DNA of 64,000 nucleotides from Pseudomonas borbori (GTDB taxonomy: Bacteria > Pseudomonadota > Gammaproteobacteria > Pseudomonadales > Pseudomonadaceae), in assembly GCF_900115555.1 (NCBI RefSeq), contig NZ_FOWX01000008.1, positions 121,122 to 185,121 on the forward strand. Reading direction: 5' to 3'. Of the stretch, positions 9,125 through 18,248 are shown one piece after another. Numbering within the stretch: position 1 is the first letter of the stretch; each line of letters opens with the position of its first letter. The notes beneath the pieces were generated by a model that ran no database searches, was not told the DNA's origin, and worked only from the letters and a program-made list of their open reading frames with translations. The position numbers were made by a program, and so were the translations under genes.

Positions 9125-9245
9125 GCGGGTTCGGGCGCTAGCAGCCTGGCGAGCGGTTGCCGGGCCTGGGATACCTGGCGGGTGTCGGGCCGGGTAAAAT
9201 CGCTGGAGTATTCCGCTGTTTCGATCATCTCGAGGTTGTGCCGTC

Positions 9246-9506
9246 ATGCAATGCCGTGCTGGATGTGGTGCCTGTTGTATTGCTCCTTCGATCAGCTCGC
9301 CGATTCCCGGTATGCCGCACGGCAAGGCGGCGGGCGAGCGCTGCATTCAGCTGTCCGCGGATAATTATTGCGGCCTGTTCGGCAAGCCGGAGCGACCGGC
9401 GGTGTGTTCGGCGTTTCTGCCGGAGCTGGATGTCTGCGGTTCGAGCGATGCGGAGGCGATCCGGCTGCTAGGCTGGCTGGAGCAGCAGACCTCCCTGGCG
9501 AGCTGA
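9246..9506 (+). CDS. YkgJ-family cysteine cluster protein (PA1577-like)
   Basis: An 86-residue protein starting CRAGCGACCIAPSIS, with further cysteines at ERCIQL, YCGLF, AVCSAF and DVCGSS. The pattern matches the YkgJ/Fe-S zinc-binding cluster family, which is thought to bind a metal, though no function is established. No clear Shine-Dalgarno precedes the ATG. It lies between the dehydrogenase (121 bp upstream) and the START-domain gene (30 bp downstream), so co-transcription with the latter is plausible. Confidence 0.85.
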   Translation: MQCRAGCGACCIAPSISSPIPGMPHGKAAGERCIQLSADNYCGLFGKPERPAVCSAFLPELDVCGSSDAEAIRLLGWLEQQTSLAS

Positions 9507-9536
9507 GGCGGCGGTCAAGGCGAGAGGCTGGCAATC

Positions 9537-10190
9537 ATGAGGTCGTTGACGGGCATGCTTTTGTGCGCGGGTGTGCTTCTGGCGGTGGCCAACCCCTTGC
9601 CGGCCGAGACCTGGCGCCTGGTCAAGGATCAGGCGGGCATCCAGGTGTACCTGAGCGAGGTGCCGGGTTCGAGGTTTCAGGCCTACCGCGGCGTCGTCAG
9701 ACTCAAGACGGATATGTCGACCTTGCTGGCGTTGCAGGAAGATGTCAGCGGATCCTGCGCCTGGATTCATGCGTGCCGAGAGCAGCGGTTGCTCAAGCAT
9801 GAGGACGGGCAAAGCTGGATCTATAGCCGCTTCGCTATGCCGTGGCCGGTCAGGCCGCGCGATGCGGTGCTGAGGGTTGTCACCCGGCGAGGTGCCGATG
9901 GCAGCGTCACCCGTATATTCAGTGGCGTTGCCGATTATCTCCCGGAGCAGAAGGGCTGGGTGCGGGTGAGCAAGGTCGAAGGCCGTTGGGCGTTCATTCC
10001 GCAAGCGGCGGGTGAGGTCGAGGTGGTTTACCAAGTGCACAGCGAGCCGGGTGGCAGCGTACCGCCCTGGCTGGCCGCTAGTTTTGTGCTGGATGCGCCC
10101 TACAACACGCTCGAAGCGCTGCGCCGGCGAGTCATTCAGCCGGTGAATGACTCGGATGTAAAAAAGGCTGCCAGTGGCAGCCTTTTTTAG
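9537..10190 (+). CDS. Secreted START-domain lipid-binding protein
   Basis: A 217-residue protein with an N-terminal signal peptide (MRSLTGMLLCAGVLLAVANP, probably cleaved after LPA) and a START-like domain. START domains form a helix-grip pocket for lipids; the bacterial ligand is unknown. Segments such as WRLVKDQAGIQVY, the Cys pair in SGSCAWIHACREQRLL and WPVRPRDAVLR are typical of the Pseudomonas proteins of this family. The location is probably periplasmic. The last ten codons and the stop lie inside a perfect terminator hairpin (10160-10188), so the C-terminal KKAASGSLF is encoded by the terminator itself. Confidence 0.85.
   Translation: MRSLTGMLLCAGVLLAVANPLPAETWRLVKDQAGIQVYLSEVPGSRFQAYRGVVRLKTDMSTLLALQEDVSGSCAWIHACREQRLLKHEDGQSWIYSRFAMPWPVRPRDAVLRVVTRRGADGSVTRIFSGVADYLPEQKGWVRVSKVEGRWAFIPQAAGEVEVVYQVHSEPGGSVPPWLAASFVLDAPYNTLEALRRRVIQPVNDSDVKKAASGSLF
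10160..10188. terminator. Bidirectional Rho-independent terminator between the START gene and gltA
   Basis: A 13-bp perfect stem: AAAAAAGGCTGCC, loop AGT, GGCAGCCTTTTTT. It has A/T tracts on both ends and sits between two convergent genes, overlapping the 3' end of the START-domain CDS. Confidence 0.95.
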
Positions 10191-10211
10191 TGCATCGCCG
10201 AAGGCTGAAGC

Positions 10212-11486
10212 TTATTTCTTCAGGTCACGCTGCGGGTAGCCGGTGTACAGCTGGCGCGGACGACCAATCTTGTAAGGGCTGGAGAGCATTTCTTTCCAGT
10301 GCGAGATCCAGCCGACGGTCCGCGCCAGGGCGAAGATCACGGTGAACATGCTGGTCGGAATGCCGATCGCCTTGAGGATGATGCCCGAATAGAAGTCGAC
10401 GTTCGGGTACAGCGAACGCTCGATGAAATACGGATCGGTCAGGGCGATCTCTTCCAGGCGCATGGCCAGTTCCAGCTGCGGATCGTCGGTGATGCCCAGT
10501 TCTTTCAGGACTTCGTCGCAGGTCTGCTTCATCACGGTGGCGCGCGGGTCGCGGTTCTTATAGACCCGGTGACCAAAGCCCATCAGCTTGAACGGGTCGT
10601 CCTTGTCCTTGGCCTTGGCGATAAAGGCGTCGATGTTCGATACGTCGCCGATCTCGTCCAGCATCGCCAGTACTGCTTCGTTGGCGCCACCGTGGGCCGG
10701 GCCCCAGAGTGCGGCGATGCCGGCGGCGATACAGGCGAACGGGTTGGCGCCCGACGAGCCGGCCAGACGGACGGTCGAAGTCGAGGCGTTCTGCTCATGG
10801 TCGGCGTGGAGGATGAAGATCTTGTCCATCGCCTTGGCCAGCACCGGGCTGATCGGTTTGATCTCGCACGGGGTGTTGAACATCATGTGCAGGAAGTTTT
10901 CCGCGTAATTCAGGTCGTTGCGCGGGTACATCATCGGCTGACCCATGGAGTACTTGTAGGTCATGGCGGCGAGGGTCGGCATCTTGGCGACCAGGCGCAT
11001 GGCCGATACTTCGCGGTGATGCGGGTTCTTGATGTCCAGGGAGTCGTGATAGAAGGCGGAGAGCGCGCCCACCACGCCACACATGATGGCCATCGGGTGA
11101 GCGTCGCGGCGGAAGCCGTTGAAGAAGGTCTTCAGTTGCTCATGAACCATGGTGTGGTTCTTGATGGTACTGACGAACCTGGCCTTTTCTTCTGCAGTGG
11201 GCAGTTCGCCGTTGAGCAGCAGGTAACAGGTTTCCAGGTAGTCCGATTGTTCTGCGAGCTGCTCGATGGGGTAGCCGCGGTGCAGCAGAATGCCCTGATC
11301 GCCATCGATGTAGGTGATCTTCGACTCGCACGAGGCGGTGGACATGAAGCCCGGGTCGAAAGTGAAACGGCCTGTGGCGGTTAAGCTCCGCACGTCAATT
11401 ACATCGGGACCAACGGTGCCGGTTAAAATGGGCAGCTCGACGGGGGCTGCGCCCTCGATGATCAACTGCGCTTTTTTGTCAGCCAT
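10212..11486 (-). CDS. gltA: Citrate synthase (type II)
   Basis: A 424-residue enzyme condensing acetyl-CoA and oxaloacetate to citrate, the entry step of the TCA cycle. Length and motifs fit the hexameric, NADH-sensitive type II enzyme of Gram-negative bacteria: an N-terminal beta domain ([12 protein letters not shown], then RFTFDPGF), catalytic His in [13 protein letters not shown], the [14 protein letters not shown] block and Asp in YPNVDFYSG. The ATG at 11486 has AGGAGG upstream. It is divergent from sdhC with its own sigma-70-like promoter at 11546-11573. It closes at the bidirectional terminator at 10160. Confidence 0.98.
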   Translation of the reverse strand: MADKKAQLIIEGAAPVELPILTGTVGPDVIDVRSLTATGRFTFDPGFMSTASCESKITYIDGDQGILLHRGYPIEQLAEQSDYLETCYLLLNGELPTAEEKARFVSTIKNHTMVHEQLKTFFNGFRRDAHPMAIMCGVVGALSAFYHDSLDIKNPHHREVSAMRLVAKMPTLAAMTYKYSMGQPMMYPRNDLNYAENFLHMMFNTPCEIKPISPVLAKAMDKIFILHADHEQNASTSTVRLAGSSGANPFACIAAGIAALWGPAHGGANEAVLAMLDEIGDVSNIDAFIAKAKDKDDPFKLMGFGHRVYKNRDPRATVMKQTCDEVLKELGITDDPQLELAMRLEEIALTDPYFIERSLYPNVDFYSGIILKAIGIPTSMFTVIFALARTVGWISHWKEMLSSPYKIGRPRQLYTGYPQRDLKK

Positions 11487-11545
11487 GTGTGGCCTCCTAG
11501 TTATGCTTGAAATCATCTGACGGCCCCCCACGCAGGGCCCGCATC

Positions 11546-11573
11546 ACTATAGTGAGATAAATTTGAAAGTCAA
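11546..11573 (-). promoter_or_regulatory. gltA sigma-70 promoter
   Basis: Reading the minus strand, TTGACT (11568-11573) and TATAGT (11546-11551) are separated by 16 bp, close to the consensus boxes. This predicts a transcript start near 11539 and a leader of roughly 50 nt before the gltA ATG. Confidence 0.75.
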
Positions 11574-11620
11574 TTTGGGAAAACCCAGGCGGCAGAAGGG
11601 TTTGCGGGCTGTTTTTTGCG

Positions 11621-11647
11621 AAAAATGGCGCTATTTACGCCATTTTT
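11621..11647. promoter_or_regulatory. Perfect 10-bp dyad between the gltA and sdhC promoters
   Basis: AAAAATGGCG, seven bases, CGCCATTTTT. It lies upstream of both divergent promoters (11546-11573 and 11709-11737), outside either primary transcript, so an operator or regulator-binding dyad is more likely than a terminator. No regulator is identified. Confidence 0.5.
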
Positions 11648-11683
11648 ATTGGGTGCGCAATGAGCATTTAGGCGCAGGTCTTT

Positions 11684-11724
11684 GCGTTGCCATTAGCGAC
11701 CTGCCGCGTTGTCATTAGCGACCT
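11684..11724 (+). repeat. Two 19-bp direct repeats over the sdhC -35 region
   Basis: GCGTTGYCATTAGCGACCT occurs at 11684-11702 and 11706-11724, differing only at Y. The 22-bp period is about two helical turns, so both copies face the same side of the DNA. The second copy contains the sdhC -35 box. Confidence 0.85.
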
Positions 11725-11737
11725 AACTGTCTATACT
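11709..11737 (+). promoter_or_regulatory. sdhC sigma-70 promoter
   Basis: TTGTCA (11709-11714), a 17-bp spacer and TATACT (11732-11737). Predicted start near 11744, giving a leader of about 130 nt before the sdhC GTG. The leader contains a small CAACT/AGTTG stem at 11826-11845. Confidence 0.75.
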
Positions 11738-11871
11738 CTGCGCCCGACCGCCAAGGGCCTTGCGCCTTTAATTCTGGTGGTTGTCACTCCTTGGGTGATG
11801 GGTACCTGACCAGTGCACTTCCCGACAACTTTGCCCTGATAGTTGGGGCTCTCAGTGTGATAATAAAAGCC

Positions 11872-12246
11872 GTGAATAGCCAACGACCTGTAAACCTCGA
11901 CCTTAGGACTATCAAACTCCCAGTCACCGCTTACACGTCCATTCTTCACCGTATCTCCGGTGTCATTCTCTTCGTCGGCATTGCCGTGCTGCTGTACGGG
12001 CTCGACAAGTCGCTGGCATCAGAGGAAGGCTTCGCCGCGGTGAAAGAATGTCTGACCAGTCCGCTGGCCAAGTTCGTGATCTGGGGATTGCTGTCCGCTC
12101 TGCTTTACCACTTGGTGGCCGGAGTTCGCCACTTGATCATGGACATGGGTATCGGTGAGACGCTGGAAGGCGGCAAGCTGGGCTCGAAACTCGTTCTCGT
12201 CGTTTCGGCGGTCGTGATCGTATTGGTGGGGGTGTGGATATGGTAA
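11872..12246 (+). CDS. sdhC: Succinate dehydrogenase cytochrome b556 subunit SdhC
   Basis: A 124-residue inner-membrane subunit that, with SdhD, anchors SdhAB, binds haem b and passes electrons to ubiquinone. The start is GTG: translation from 11872 gives MNSQRPVNLDLRTI, which matches the known Pseudomonas N-terminus, followed by the conserved SILHRISG and the haem-region YHLVAGVRHLIMD. Three membrane helices are evident. There is no Shine-Dalgarno; the bases just before the start are A-rich (AATAAAAG), a context open to Hfq/Crc-type control (inference). First gene of the sdhCDAB-suc operon; overlaps sdhD by 7 nt. Confidence 0.97.
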   Translation: MNSQRPVNLDLRTIKLPVTAYTSILHRISGVILFVGIAVLLYGLDKSLASEEGFAAVKECLTSPLAKFVIWGLLSALLYHLVAGVRHLIMDMGIGETLEGGKLGSKLVLVVSAVVIVLVGVWIW

Positions 12247-12608
12247 CCAACGTCACGAATTTCTCGCGCTCGGGTCTGTATGACTGGATGGCGCAGCGTG
12301 TGTCGGCAGTCGTTCTCGCGGCTTATGTGGTGTTCCTGCTGGGTTATATAGTAGTCAACCCAAGCATGGGTTATGCCGAATGGCATGCTCTGTTCTCCAA
12401 TAACGCAATGCGCATTTTCAGCCTGCTGACTCTGGTGGCGCTCAGCGCTCACGCCTGGGTCGGTATGTGGACGATTTCCACCGACTACCTGACGCCGATG
12501 GCGCTGGGTAAGTGGGCGACCGGTGTGCGTTTCCTGTTTCAGGCGGCGTGTGGCATTGCCATGTTCACGTTCTTCGTCTGGGGCGTGCAGATTCTTTGGG
12601 GTAACTGA
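12240..12608 (+). CDS. sdhD: Succinate dehydrogenase membrane anchor SdhD
   Basis: A 122-residue membrane anchor partner of SdhC. The start MVTNVTNFSRSGLYDWM is the family N-terminus, with the conserved DWMAQRVSAVVLAAY segment and LSAHAWVGMWTISTDY, whose His is a haem b ligand candidate. Three helices are predicted. The ATG at 12240 overlaps the end of sdhC, implying translational coupling; the GTG six bases earlier is not needed. sdhA follows after 3 bp. Confidence 0.97.
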   Translation: MVTNVTNFSRSGLYDWMAQRVSAVVLAAYVVFLLGYIVVNPSMGYAEWHALFSNNAMRIFSLLTLVALSAHAWVGMWTISTDYLTPMALGKWATGVRFLFQAACGIAMFTFFVWGVQILWGN

Positions 12609-12611
12609 TTC

Positions 12612-14381
12612 ATGACTATTCGTACTCTTTCTTATGACGCCATCATCGTTGGTGGTGGTGGCGCGGGTATGCGCGCTGCGCTGCAGTTGGCTCAAGGCGG
12701 CCACAAGACCGCAGTAGTCACCAAGGTCTTCCCGACCCGTTCGCACACCGTTTCCGCCCAGGGCGGCATCACCTGCGCCATCGCTTCGGCCGATCCAAAC
12801 GACGATTGGCGCTGGCACATGTACGACACCGTCAAGGGCTCCGACTACATCGGTGACCAGGACGCTATCGAATATATGTGCTCCGTTGGTCCGGAAGCCG
12901 TGTTCGAGCTGGAGCACATGGGGCTGCCGTTCTCCCGCACCGAGCAGGGCCGCATCTATCAGCGTCCGTTCGGTGGCCAGTCCAAGGACTTCGGCAAGGG
13001 TGGCCAGGCCGCCCGTACCTGCGCTGCCGCCGACCGTACCGGTCACGCCCTGTTGCATACCCTGTACCAGGCCAACCTCAAGGCCGGCACCTCGTTCCTC
13101 AACGAGTGGTACGCGGTCGATCTGGTGAAGAACCAGGATGGCGCCATCGTCGGTGTGATCGCCATTTGCATCGAAAACGGCGAAACCGTGTACATCCGCT
13201 CCAAGGCCGTGGTTCTGGCCACCGGTGGGGCCGGTCGTATCTACGCCTCCACCACCAACGCCCTGATCAACACCGGTGATGGCGTGGGCATGGCCCTGCG
13301 TGCCGGCGTGCCGGTGCAGGACATCGAAATGTGGCAGTTCCACCCGACCGGTATCGCCGGCGCGGGCGTACTGGTCACCGAAGGTTGCCGCGGTGAAGGC
13401 GGTTACCTGATCAACGTCCATGGCGAGCGTTTCATGGAGCGCTATGCGCCCAACGCCAAAGACCTGGCCGGCCGCGACGTGGTTGCCCGTTCCATGGTCA
13501 AGGAAGTCATCGCCGGCAACGGTTGTGGCCCGGACAAGGACCACGTACTGCTGAAGCTCGATCACCTTGGCGAAGACGTGCTGCACAGTCGCCTGCCTGG
13601 CATCTGCGAGCTGTCGAAGACCTTCGCCCACGTCGATCCGGTCGTCGCGCCGGTTCCGGTGATCCCGACCTGCCATTACATGATGGGCGGCGTACCGACC
13701 AACATCCATGGTCAGGCCATTACCCAGGATGCCAACGGCAACGACAAGATCATCGACGGTCTATTCGCCGTAGGTGAAGTGGCCTGCGTATCGGTGCACG
13801 GTGCCAACCGTCTGGGTGGCAACTCGCTGCTCGACCTGGTGGTATTCGGTCGCGCCGCCGGCCTGCACCTGGAAAAAGCCCTGAAAGAAGGCGTGGAAGT
13901 CCGTGGCGCCAGCGCAACCGACATCGAACAGTCGCTCAAGCGTCTGTCCGGGGTCAACGAGCGCACCAGCGGTGAAGACGTCGCGCCGCTGCGTAAAGAA
14001 CTGCAACAGTGCATGCAGAACTACTTCGGTGTATTCCGTACCGGCGAATACATGCAGAAGGGCATTGCCCAGTTGAGCGACCTGCGCGAGCGCATCGCCA
14101 GCGTCAAGATCGCGGACAAGAGCCAGGCGTTCAACACTGCGCGTATCGAGGCCCTGGAACTGCAAAACCTGCTCGAAGTGGCCGAAGCCACCGCGATCGC
14201 CGCCGAGGTTCGCAAGGAATCCCGTGGCGCGCATGCCCGCGAAGACTTCGAAGACCGTGATGACGAGAACTGGCTGTGCCATTCCCTGTACTTCCCGGGT
14301 GAAAAGCGCGTGGCCAAACGTGCCGTCAACTTCTCGCCGAAGACAGTTCCGACGTTTGAACCCATGGTTCGGACTTATTAA
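12612..14381 (+). CDS. sdhA: Succinate dehydrogenase flavoprotein subunit SdhA
   Basis: A 589-residue catalytic subunit of complex II, oxidising succinate to fumarate on the cytoplasmic face of the inner membrane. The FAD-binding [14 protein letters not shown] motif is near residue 13, and the covalent FAD-linking His is in [13 protein letters not shown] near residue 45. Active-site blocks [21 protein letters not shown] and [14 protein letters not shown] are intact, as are [10 protein letters not shown] and [13 protein letters not shown]. Length is as expected. Starts three bases after sdhD. Confidence 0.98.
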   Translation: MTIRTLSYDAIIVGGGGAGMRAALQLAQGGHKTAVVTKVFPTRSHTVSAQGGITCAIASADPNDDWRWHMYDTVKGSDYIGDQDAIEYMCSVGPEAVFELEHMGLPFSRTEQGRIYQRPFGGQSKDFGKGGQAARTCAAADRTGHALLHTLYQANLKAGTSFLNEWYAVDLVKNQDGAIVGVIAICIENGETVYIRSKAVVLATGGAGRIYASTTNALINTGDGVGMALRAGVPVQDIEMWQFHPTGIAGAGVLVTEGCRGEGGYLINVHGERFMERYAPNAKDLAGRDVVARSMVKEVIAGNGCGPDKDHVLLKLDHLGEDVLHSRLPGICELSKTFAHVDPVVAPVPVIPTCHYMMGGVPTNIHGQAITQDANGNDKIIDGLFAVGEVACVSVHGANRLGGNSLLDLVVFGRAAGLHLEKALKEGVEVRGASATDIEQSLKRLSGVNERTSGEDVAPLRKELQQCMQNYFGVFRTGEYMQKGIAQLSDLRERIASVKIADKSQAFNTARIEALELQNLLEVAEATAIAAEVRKESRGAHAREDFEDRDDENWLCHSLYFPGEKRVAKRAVNFSPKTVPTFEPMVRTY

Positions 14382-14392
14382 GGGTGGCTGAT

Positions 14393-15100
14393 ATGTTGCA
14401 AGTCAGTGTTTATCGTTACAACCCGGAGCAGGACTCTGCGCCGTTCATGCAGGACTTCCAGGTCGACACCGGTGGCAAGGACATCATGGTTCTCGATGTG
14501 CTGGCGCTGATCAAGGAGCAGGACGAGGGTTTCTCCTACCGTCGCTCCTGTCGCGAAGGCGTCTGCGGTTCCGATGGCATGAATATCAACGGCAGGAATG
14601 GCCTGGCCTGCATCACGCCGATTTCGGCGGCGGGCCTCAAGGGCGGCAAGCTGGTAATTCGTCCTTTGCCGGGTTTGCCGGTGATTCGTGACCTGGCTGT
14701 CGATATGAGCATCTTCTACAAGCAATACGAGAAGGTGCAGCCGTACCTGCAGAACGATTCGCCGGCTCCGGCCATCGAACGCCTGCAAACCCCGGAAGAG
14801 CGCGAGAAGCTGGATGGCCTCTACGAGTGCATCCTGTGCGCCTGCTGTTCGACCAGTTGCCCTTCGTTCTGGTGGAATCCGGACAAGTTCCTCGGTCCCG
14901 CTGCGTTGCTGCAGGCCTATCGTTTCCTGGCCGACAGCCGCGACACCAAGACCGAAGAGCGCCTGGCTGCATTGGACGACCCGTTTAGCGTGTTCCGTTG
15001 CCGCGGCATCATGAACTGCGTGAATGTTTGCCCCAAGGGTCTCAATCCGACCAAGGCAATCGGCCACGTACGCAACATGCTGTTGCAGAGCGGTATCTGA
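14393..15100 (+). CDS. sdhB: Succinate dehydrogenase iron-sulfur subunit SdhB
   Basis: A 235-residue electron-transfer subunit. It has the [2Fe-2S] ligands in SCREGVCGSDGMNI plus GLAC, then the [4Fe-4S] and [3Fe-4S] ligands in CILCACCSTSCP and CRGIMNCVNVCPKGL. It connects SdhA flavin to the SdhCD quinone site. The chosen ATG gives MLQVSVYRYNPEQD, the usual Pseudomonas start; a GTG nine bases upstream is in frame but would only add three residues. GGGTGG precedes the ATG. Followed by a 246-bp structured gap before sucA. Confidence 0.98.
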   Translation: MLQVSVYRYNPEQDSAPFMQDFQVDTGGKDIMVLDVLALIKEQDEGFSYRRSCREGVCGSDGMNINGRNGLACITPISAAGLKGGKLVIRPLPGLPVIRDLAVDMSIFYKQYEKVQPYLQNDSPAPAIERLQTPEEREKLDGLYECILCACCSTSCPSFWWNPDKFLGPAALLQAYRFLADSRDTKTEERLAALDDPFSVFRCRGIMNCVNVCPKGLNPTKAIGHVRNMLLQSGI

Positions 15101-15131
15101 TTCAAGGCTTTACCTGTGACACCTGCGGCGC

Positions 15132-15293
15132 CTGGTTTGAAGCCAGCGTCGCAGTATAGCCAGAGCCGCAGCTCACAAAGCCGTGGCTCTAACTTTGAAA
15201 AATATGACGACCAGCAGGGGCATCCGGGCTGGTGCCCGGACTATCTGCGGGATCCGTGGTGGCTTTACCGAAGTCGCTGCTTCAAGACTTCGG
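15132..15293 (+). other. Structured sdhB-sucA intergenic RNA region
   Basis: The 246-bp gap between sdhB and sucA has no ORF but several stems: CTGG/CCAG (15132-15146), AGAGCC/GGCTCT (15162-15190), CCGGGC/GCCCGG with a TGGT loop (15224-15239) and CCGAAGT/ACTTCGG (15268-15293). None has a U-tract, so these look like transcript processing or stability elements, not terminators. Confidence 0.5.
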
Positions 15294-15346
15294 AAGCCTG
15301 AACGGTTTCTTCGCCGGTGGTGTCCCCTTACCGAGGGTGACCAAGC

Positions 15347-18178
15347 ATGCAAGAAAGCGTGATGCAGCGCATGTGGAACAGTGCCCACCTATCCGGTGGT
15401 AACGCTGCCTATGTGGAAGAGCTCTATGAGCTTTACCTGCACGATCCCAACGCTGTGCCCGAAGAGTGGCGCACCTACTTTCAGAAGTTGCCTGCAGATG
15501 GCAACGCTGCTACTGATGTATCGCATTCCACGGTTCGCGATCACTTCGTGTTGCTGGCGAAAAACCAGCGCCGCGCCCAGCCGGTATCCGCCGGCAGCGT
15601 AAGCAGCGAGCACGAAAAGAAGCAGGTTGAAGTCCTGCGCATGATCCAGGCATTTCGCATGCGTGGCCATCAGGCCGCCCAGCTCGATCCGCTGGGTCTG
15701 TGGCAACGGCATGCACCGGCTGATCTGTCGATCAATCACTACGGCCTGACCAATGCCGACTTGGACACCACCTTCCGTACCGGTGGTCTGTTCATCGGTA
15801 AGGAAGAGGCGACCCTGCGCGAAATTCATGATGCCTTGCAGCAGACCTATTGCCGCACCATCGGCGCCGAATTCACCCACATCGTCGATTCCGAGCAGCG
15901 CAACTGGTTTGCCCAGCGCCTGGAAAGCGTGCGTGGGCGGCCGAATGTTTCCGCCGAAGTGCAGAGCCATCTGCTCGAGCGTCTGACTGCCGCCGAGGGT
16001 CTGGAAAAATACCTGGGCACCAAGTACCCGGGCACCAAGCGCTTCGGTCTGGAAGGCGGTGAGAGCCTGATTCCGCTGCTCGATGAAATGATCCAGCGCG
16101 CCGGCTCCTACGGTACCAAGGAAGTCGTCATCGGTATGGCCCACCGCGGCCGCCTCAACGTGCTGGTCAACACCTTCGGCAAGAACCCGCGTGATCTGTT
16201 CGACGAGTTCGAAGGCAAGAAAACCGAAGGTCTGTCCTCCGGCGACGTCAAGTACCACCAGGGTTTCTCCTCCAACGTCATGACTGCCGGTGGCGAAGTG
16301 CACCTGGCCATGGCGTTCAACCCTTCGCACCTGGAGATCGTTTCGCCGGTTGTCGAGGGCTCGGTGCGGGCACGCCAGGATCGCCGCGGCGACAGTACCG
16401 GCGACAAGGTGCTGCCGGTTTCCTTGCACGGTGACGCGGCGTTTGCCGGTCAGGGTGTGGTGATGGAAACCTTCCAGATGTCGCAGACCCGTGGTTTCAA
16501 GACGGGCGGCACCATCCACGTGGTGATCAACAACCAGGTTGGTTTCACCATCAGTAACCCGGAAGATTCGCGCTCCACCGAGTACTGCACCGACGTGGCG
16601 AAGATGATCCAGGCGCCGATCCTGCACGTCAACGGCGATGACCCGGAAGCGGTGCTGTTCGTCACCCAGCTGGCCGTCGACTACCGCATGCAATACAAGC
16701 GCGACGTGGTGATCGACCTGGTTTGTTACCGTCGCCGCGGTCACAACGAGGCCGATGAGCCGAGCGGCACCCAGCCGATGATGTACCAGCAGATCAGCAA
16801 GCAGCGCACCACCCGTGAGCTGTATGCCGATGCGCTGACCGCTGCCGTGCGCCACTCTGCCGATGATGTGCAGAGCAAGATCGACGACTACCGCACCGCC
16901 CTGGACAATGGTCAGCATGTGGTCAAGAGCCTGGTCAAGGAGCCGAACAAGGAATTGTTCGTCGACTGGCGCCCGTACCTGGGCCATACCTGGACCGCGC
17001 GTCACGACACCCGTTTCGAACTCAAGACCCTGCAGGATCTGTCCGCCAAGCTGCTGGAAATCCCGGAAGGCTTCGTCGTTCAGCGCCAGGTCGCGAAGAT
17101 TCTCGAAGACCGTCAGAAGATGGGCGCCGGTGCGCTGCCGATCAACTGGGGCTACGCCGAAACCATGGCCTACGCCACCCTGCTGTTCGAGGGCCATCCG
17201 ATCCGCATGACCGGCCAGGACATCGGTCGTGGCACCTTCTCGCACCGTCACGCGGTGCTGCACAACCAGAAGGAGCCCGGCTCGCACGTACCGCTCAAGC
17301 ACCTGTACAGCGGCCAGCCGCGTTTCGACCTGTACGACTCGCTGCTGTCGGAAGAGGCGGCATTGGCGTTCGAGTACGGCTACGCCACCACCAAGCCGGA
17401 TGCCCTGGTGATCTGGGAAGCCCAGTTCGGCGACTTCGCCAACGGTGCCCAGGTGGTGATCGATCAGTTCATCACCAGCGGCGAACACAAGTGGGGCCGT
17501 CTGTGTGGTCTGACCATGTTGTTGCCGCATGGCTATGAAGGGCAGGGCCCGGAGCACTCCTCCGCGCGCCTCGAGCGCTTCCTGCAACTGAGCGCCGAGC
17601 ACAACATCCAGGTGTGTGTGCCGACTACCCCGGCGCAGGTCTACCACATGTTGCGCCGCCAGGTGATACGCCCACTGCGCAAGCCGCTTATCGCTCTGAC
17701 TCCGAAGTCGTTGCTGCGCCACAAGTTGGCCATCTCGACCCTGGAAGATCTGGCCGAAGGCTCGTTCCACACCGTGATTGCGGAGATCGATGCGATTGAT
17801 CCGAAGAAGGTCGAGCGCATGATCCTGTGCAGCGGCAAGGTCTACTATGACCTGCTGGAGAAGCGTCGTGCCGAGGCTCGCGAAGATATCGCCATCGTGC
17901 GTATCGAGCAGCTTTATCCATTCCCGGAAGAGGATCTGGCCGAAGTCCTGGCCGCGTACAAGCACCTCAAGCACATCGTCTGGTGTCAGGAAGAGCCGAT
18001 GAACCAGGGTGCCTGGTATTGCAGTCAGCACCATATGCGTCGCGTCGCCACCGCGTACAAGAAGGGCCTGTTCCTCGAGTACGCCGGCCGCGAAGGCTCT
18101 GCTGCCCCGGCCTGTGGTTACGCGTCGATGCACGCCGAACAGCAGGAAAAACTGCTGCAAGACGCCTTCACCGTTTAA
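15347..18178 (+). CDS. sucA: 2-oxoglutarate dehydrogenase E1 component
   Basis: A 943-residue thiamine-diphosphate enzyme, the decarboxylating subunit of the 2-oxoglutarate dehydrogenase complex. The N-terminal E2-binding segment (LSGGNAAYVEELYELYLHDP) is present. The ThDP-binding fold shows GMAHRGRLNVLVN, FNPSHLEIVSPVVEG, HGDAAFAGQGVV and NNQVGFT; the C-terminal half has RGTFSHRHAVLHNQ and the GHEGQGPEHSSAR-like YEGQGPEHSSARLERFL. Length equals the family norm. It follows sdhB after a 246-bp hairpin-rich gap in the same direction, and probably belongs to the same transcription unit. Confidence 0.98.
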   Translation: MQESVMQRMWNSAHLSGGNAAYVEELYELYLHDPNAVPEEWRTYFQKLPADGNAATDVSHSTVRDHFVLLAKNQRRAQPVSAGSVSSEHEKKQVEVLRMIQAFRMRGHQAAQLDPLGLWQRHAPADLSINHYGLTNADLDTTFRTGGLFIGKEEATLREIHDALQQTYCRTIGAEFTHIVDSEQRNWFAQRLESVRGRPNVSAEVQSHLLERLTAAEGLEKYLGTKYPGTKRFGLEGGESLIPLLDEMIQRAGSYGTKEVVIGMAHRGRLNVLVNTFGKNPRDLFDEFEGKKTEGLSSGDVKYHQGFSSNVMTAGGEVHLAMAFNPSHLEIVSPVVEGSVRARQDRRGDSTGDKVLPVSLHGDAAFAGQGVVMETFQMSQTRGFKTGGTIHVVINNQVGFTISNPEDSRSTEYCTDVAKMIQAPILHVNGDDPEAVLFVTQLAVDYRMQYKRDVVIDLVCYRRRGHNEADEPSGTQPMMYQQISKQRTTRELYADALTAAVRHSADDVQSKIDDYRTALDNGQHVVKSLVKEPNKELFVDWRPYLGHTWTARHDTRFELKTLQDLSAKLLEIPEGFVVQRQVAKILEDRQKMGAGALPINWGYAETMAYATLLFEGHPIRMTGQDIGRGTFSHRHAVLHNQKEPGSHVPLKHLYSGQPRFDLYDSLLSEEAALAFEYGYATTKPDALVIWEAQFGDFANGAQVVIDQFITSGEHKWGRLCGLTMLLPHGYEGQGPEHSSARLERFLQLSAEHNIQVCVPTTPAQVYHMLRRQVIRPLRKPLIALTPKSLLRHKLAISTLEDLAEGSFHTVIAEIDAIDPKKVERMILCSGKVYYDLLEKRRAEAREDIAIVRIEQLYPFPEEDLAEVLAAYKHLKHIVWCQEEPMNQGAWYCSQHHMRRVATAYKKGLFLEYAGREGSAAPACGYASMHAEQQEKLLQDAFTV

Positions 18179-18191
18179 CGCCCTTGCGCAA

Positions 18192-18215
18192 GAGGCGGCC
18201 TGCTGAGGCCGCCTC
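18192..18215 (+). other. 9-bp intercistronic hairpin, sucA-sucB
   Basis: GAGGCGGCC, loop TGCTGA, GGCCGCCTC form a perfect stem 13 bases after the sucA stop. No U-run follows. Probable mRNA processing or stability element. Confidence 0.6.
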
Positions 18216-18248
18216 GTAGAACAAACCGAATTTAAGGAACCACACAGA

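Noticed and set aside
11731..11949. A 72-codon minus-strand ORF in the gltA-sdhC gap and sdhC start
   Set aside because: It overlaps the sdhC promoter and coding start, has no ribosome site and no resemblance to a known small protein.
12105..13709. A 534-codon minus-strand ORF over sdhD-sdhA
   Set aside because: Antisense to the sdh operon; low-complexity His/Gln/Asp residues typical of shadow frames.
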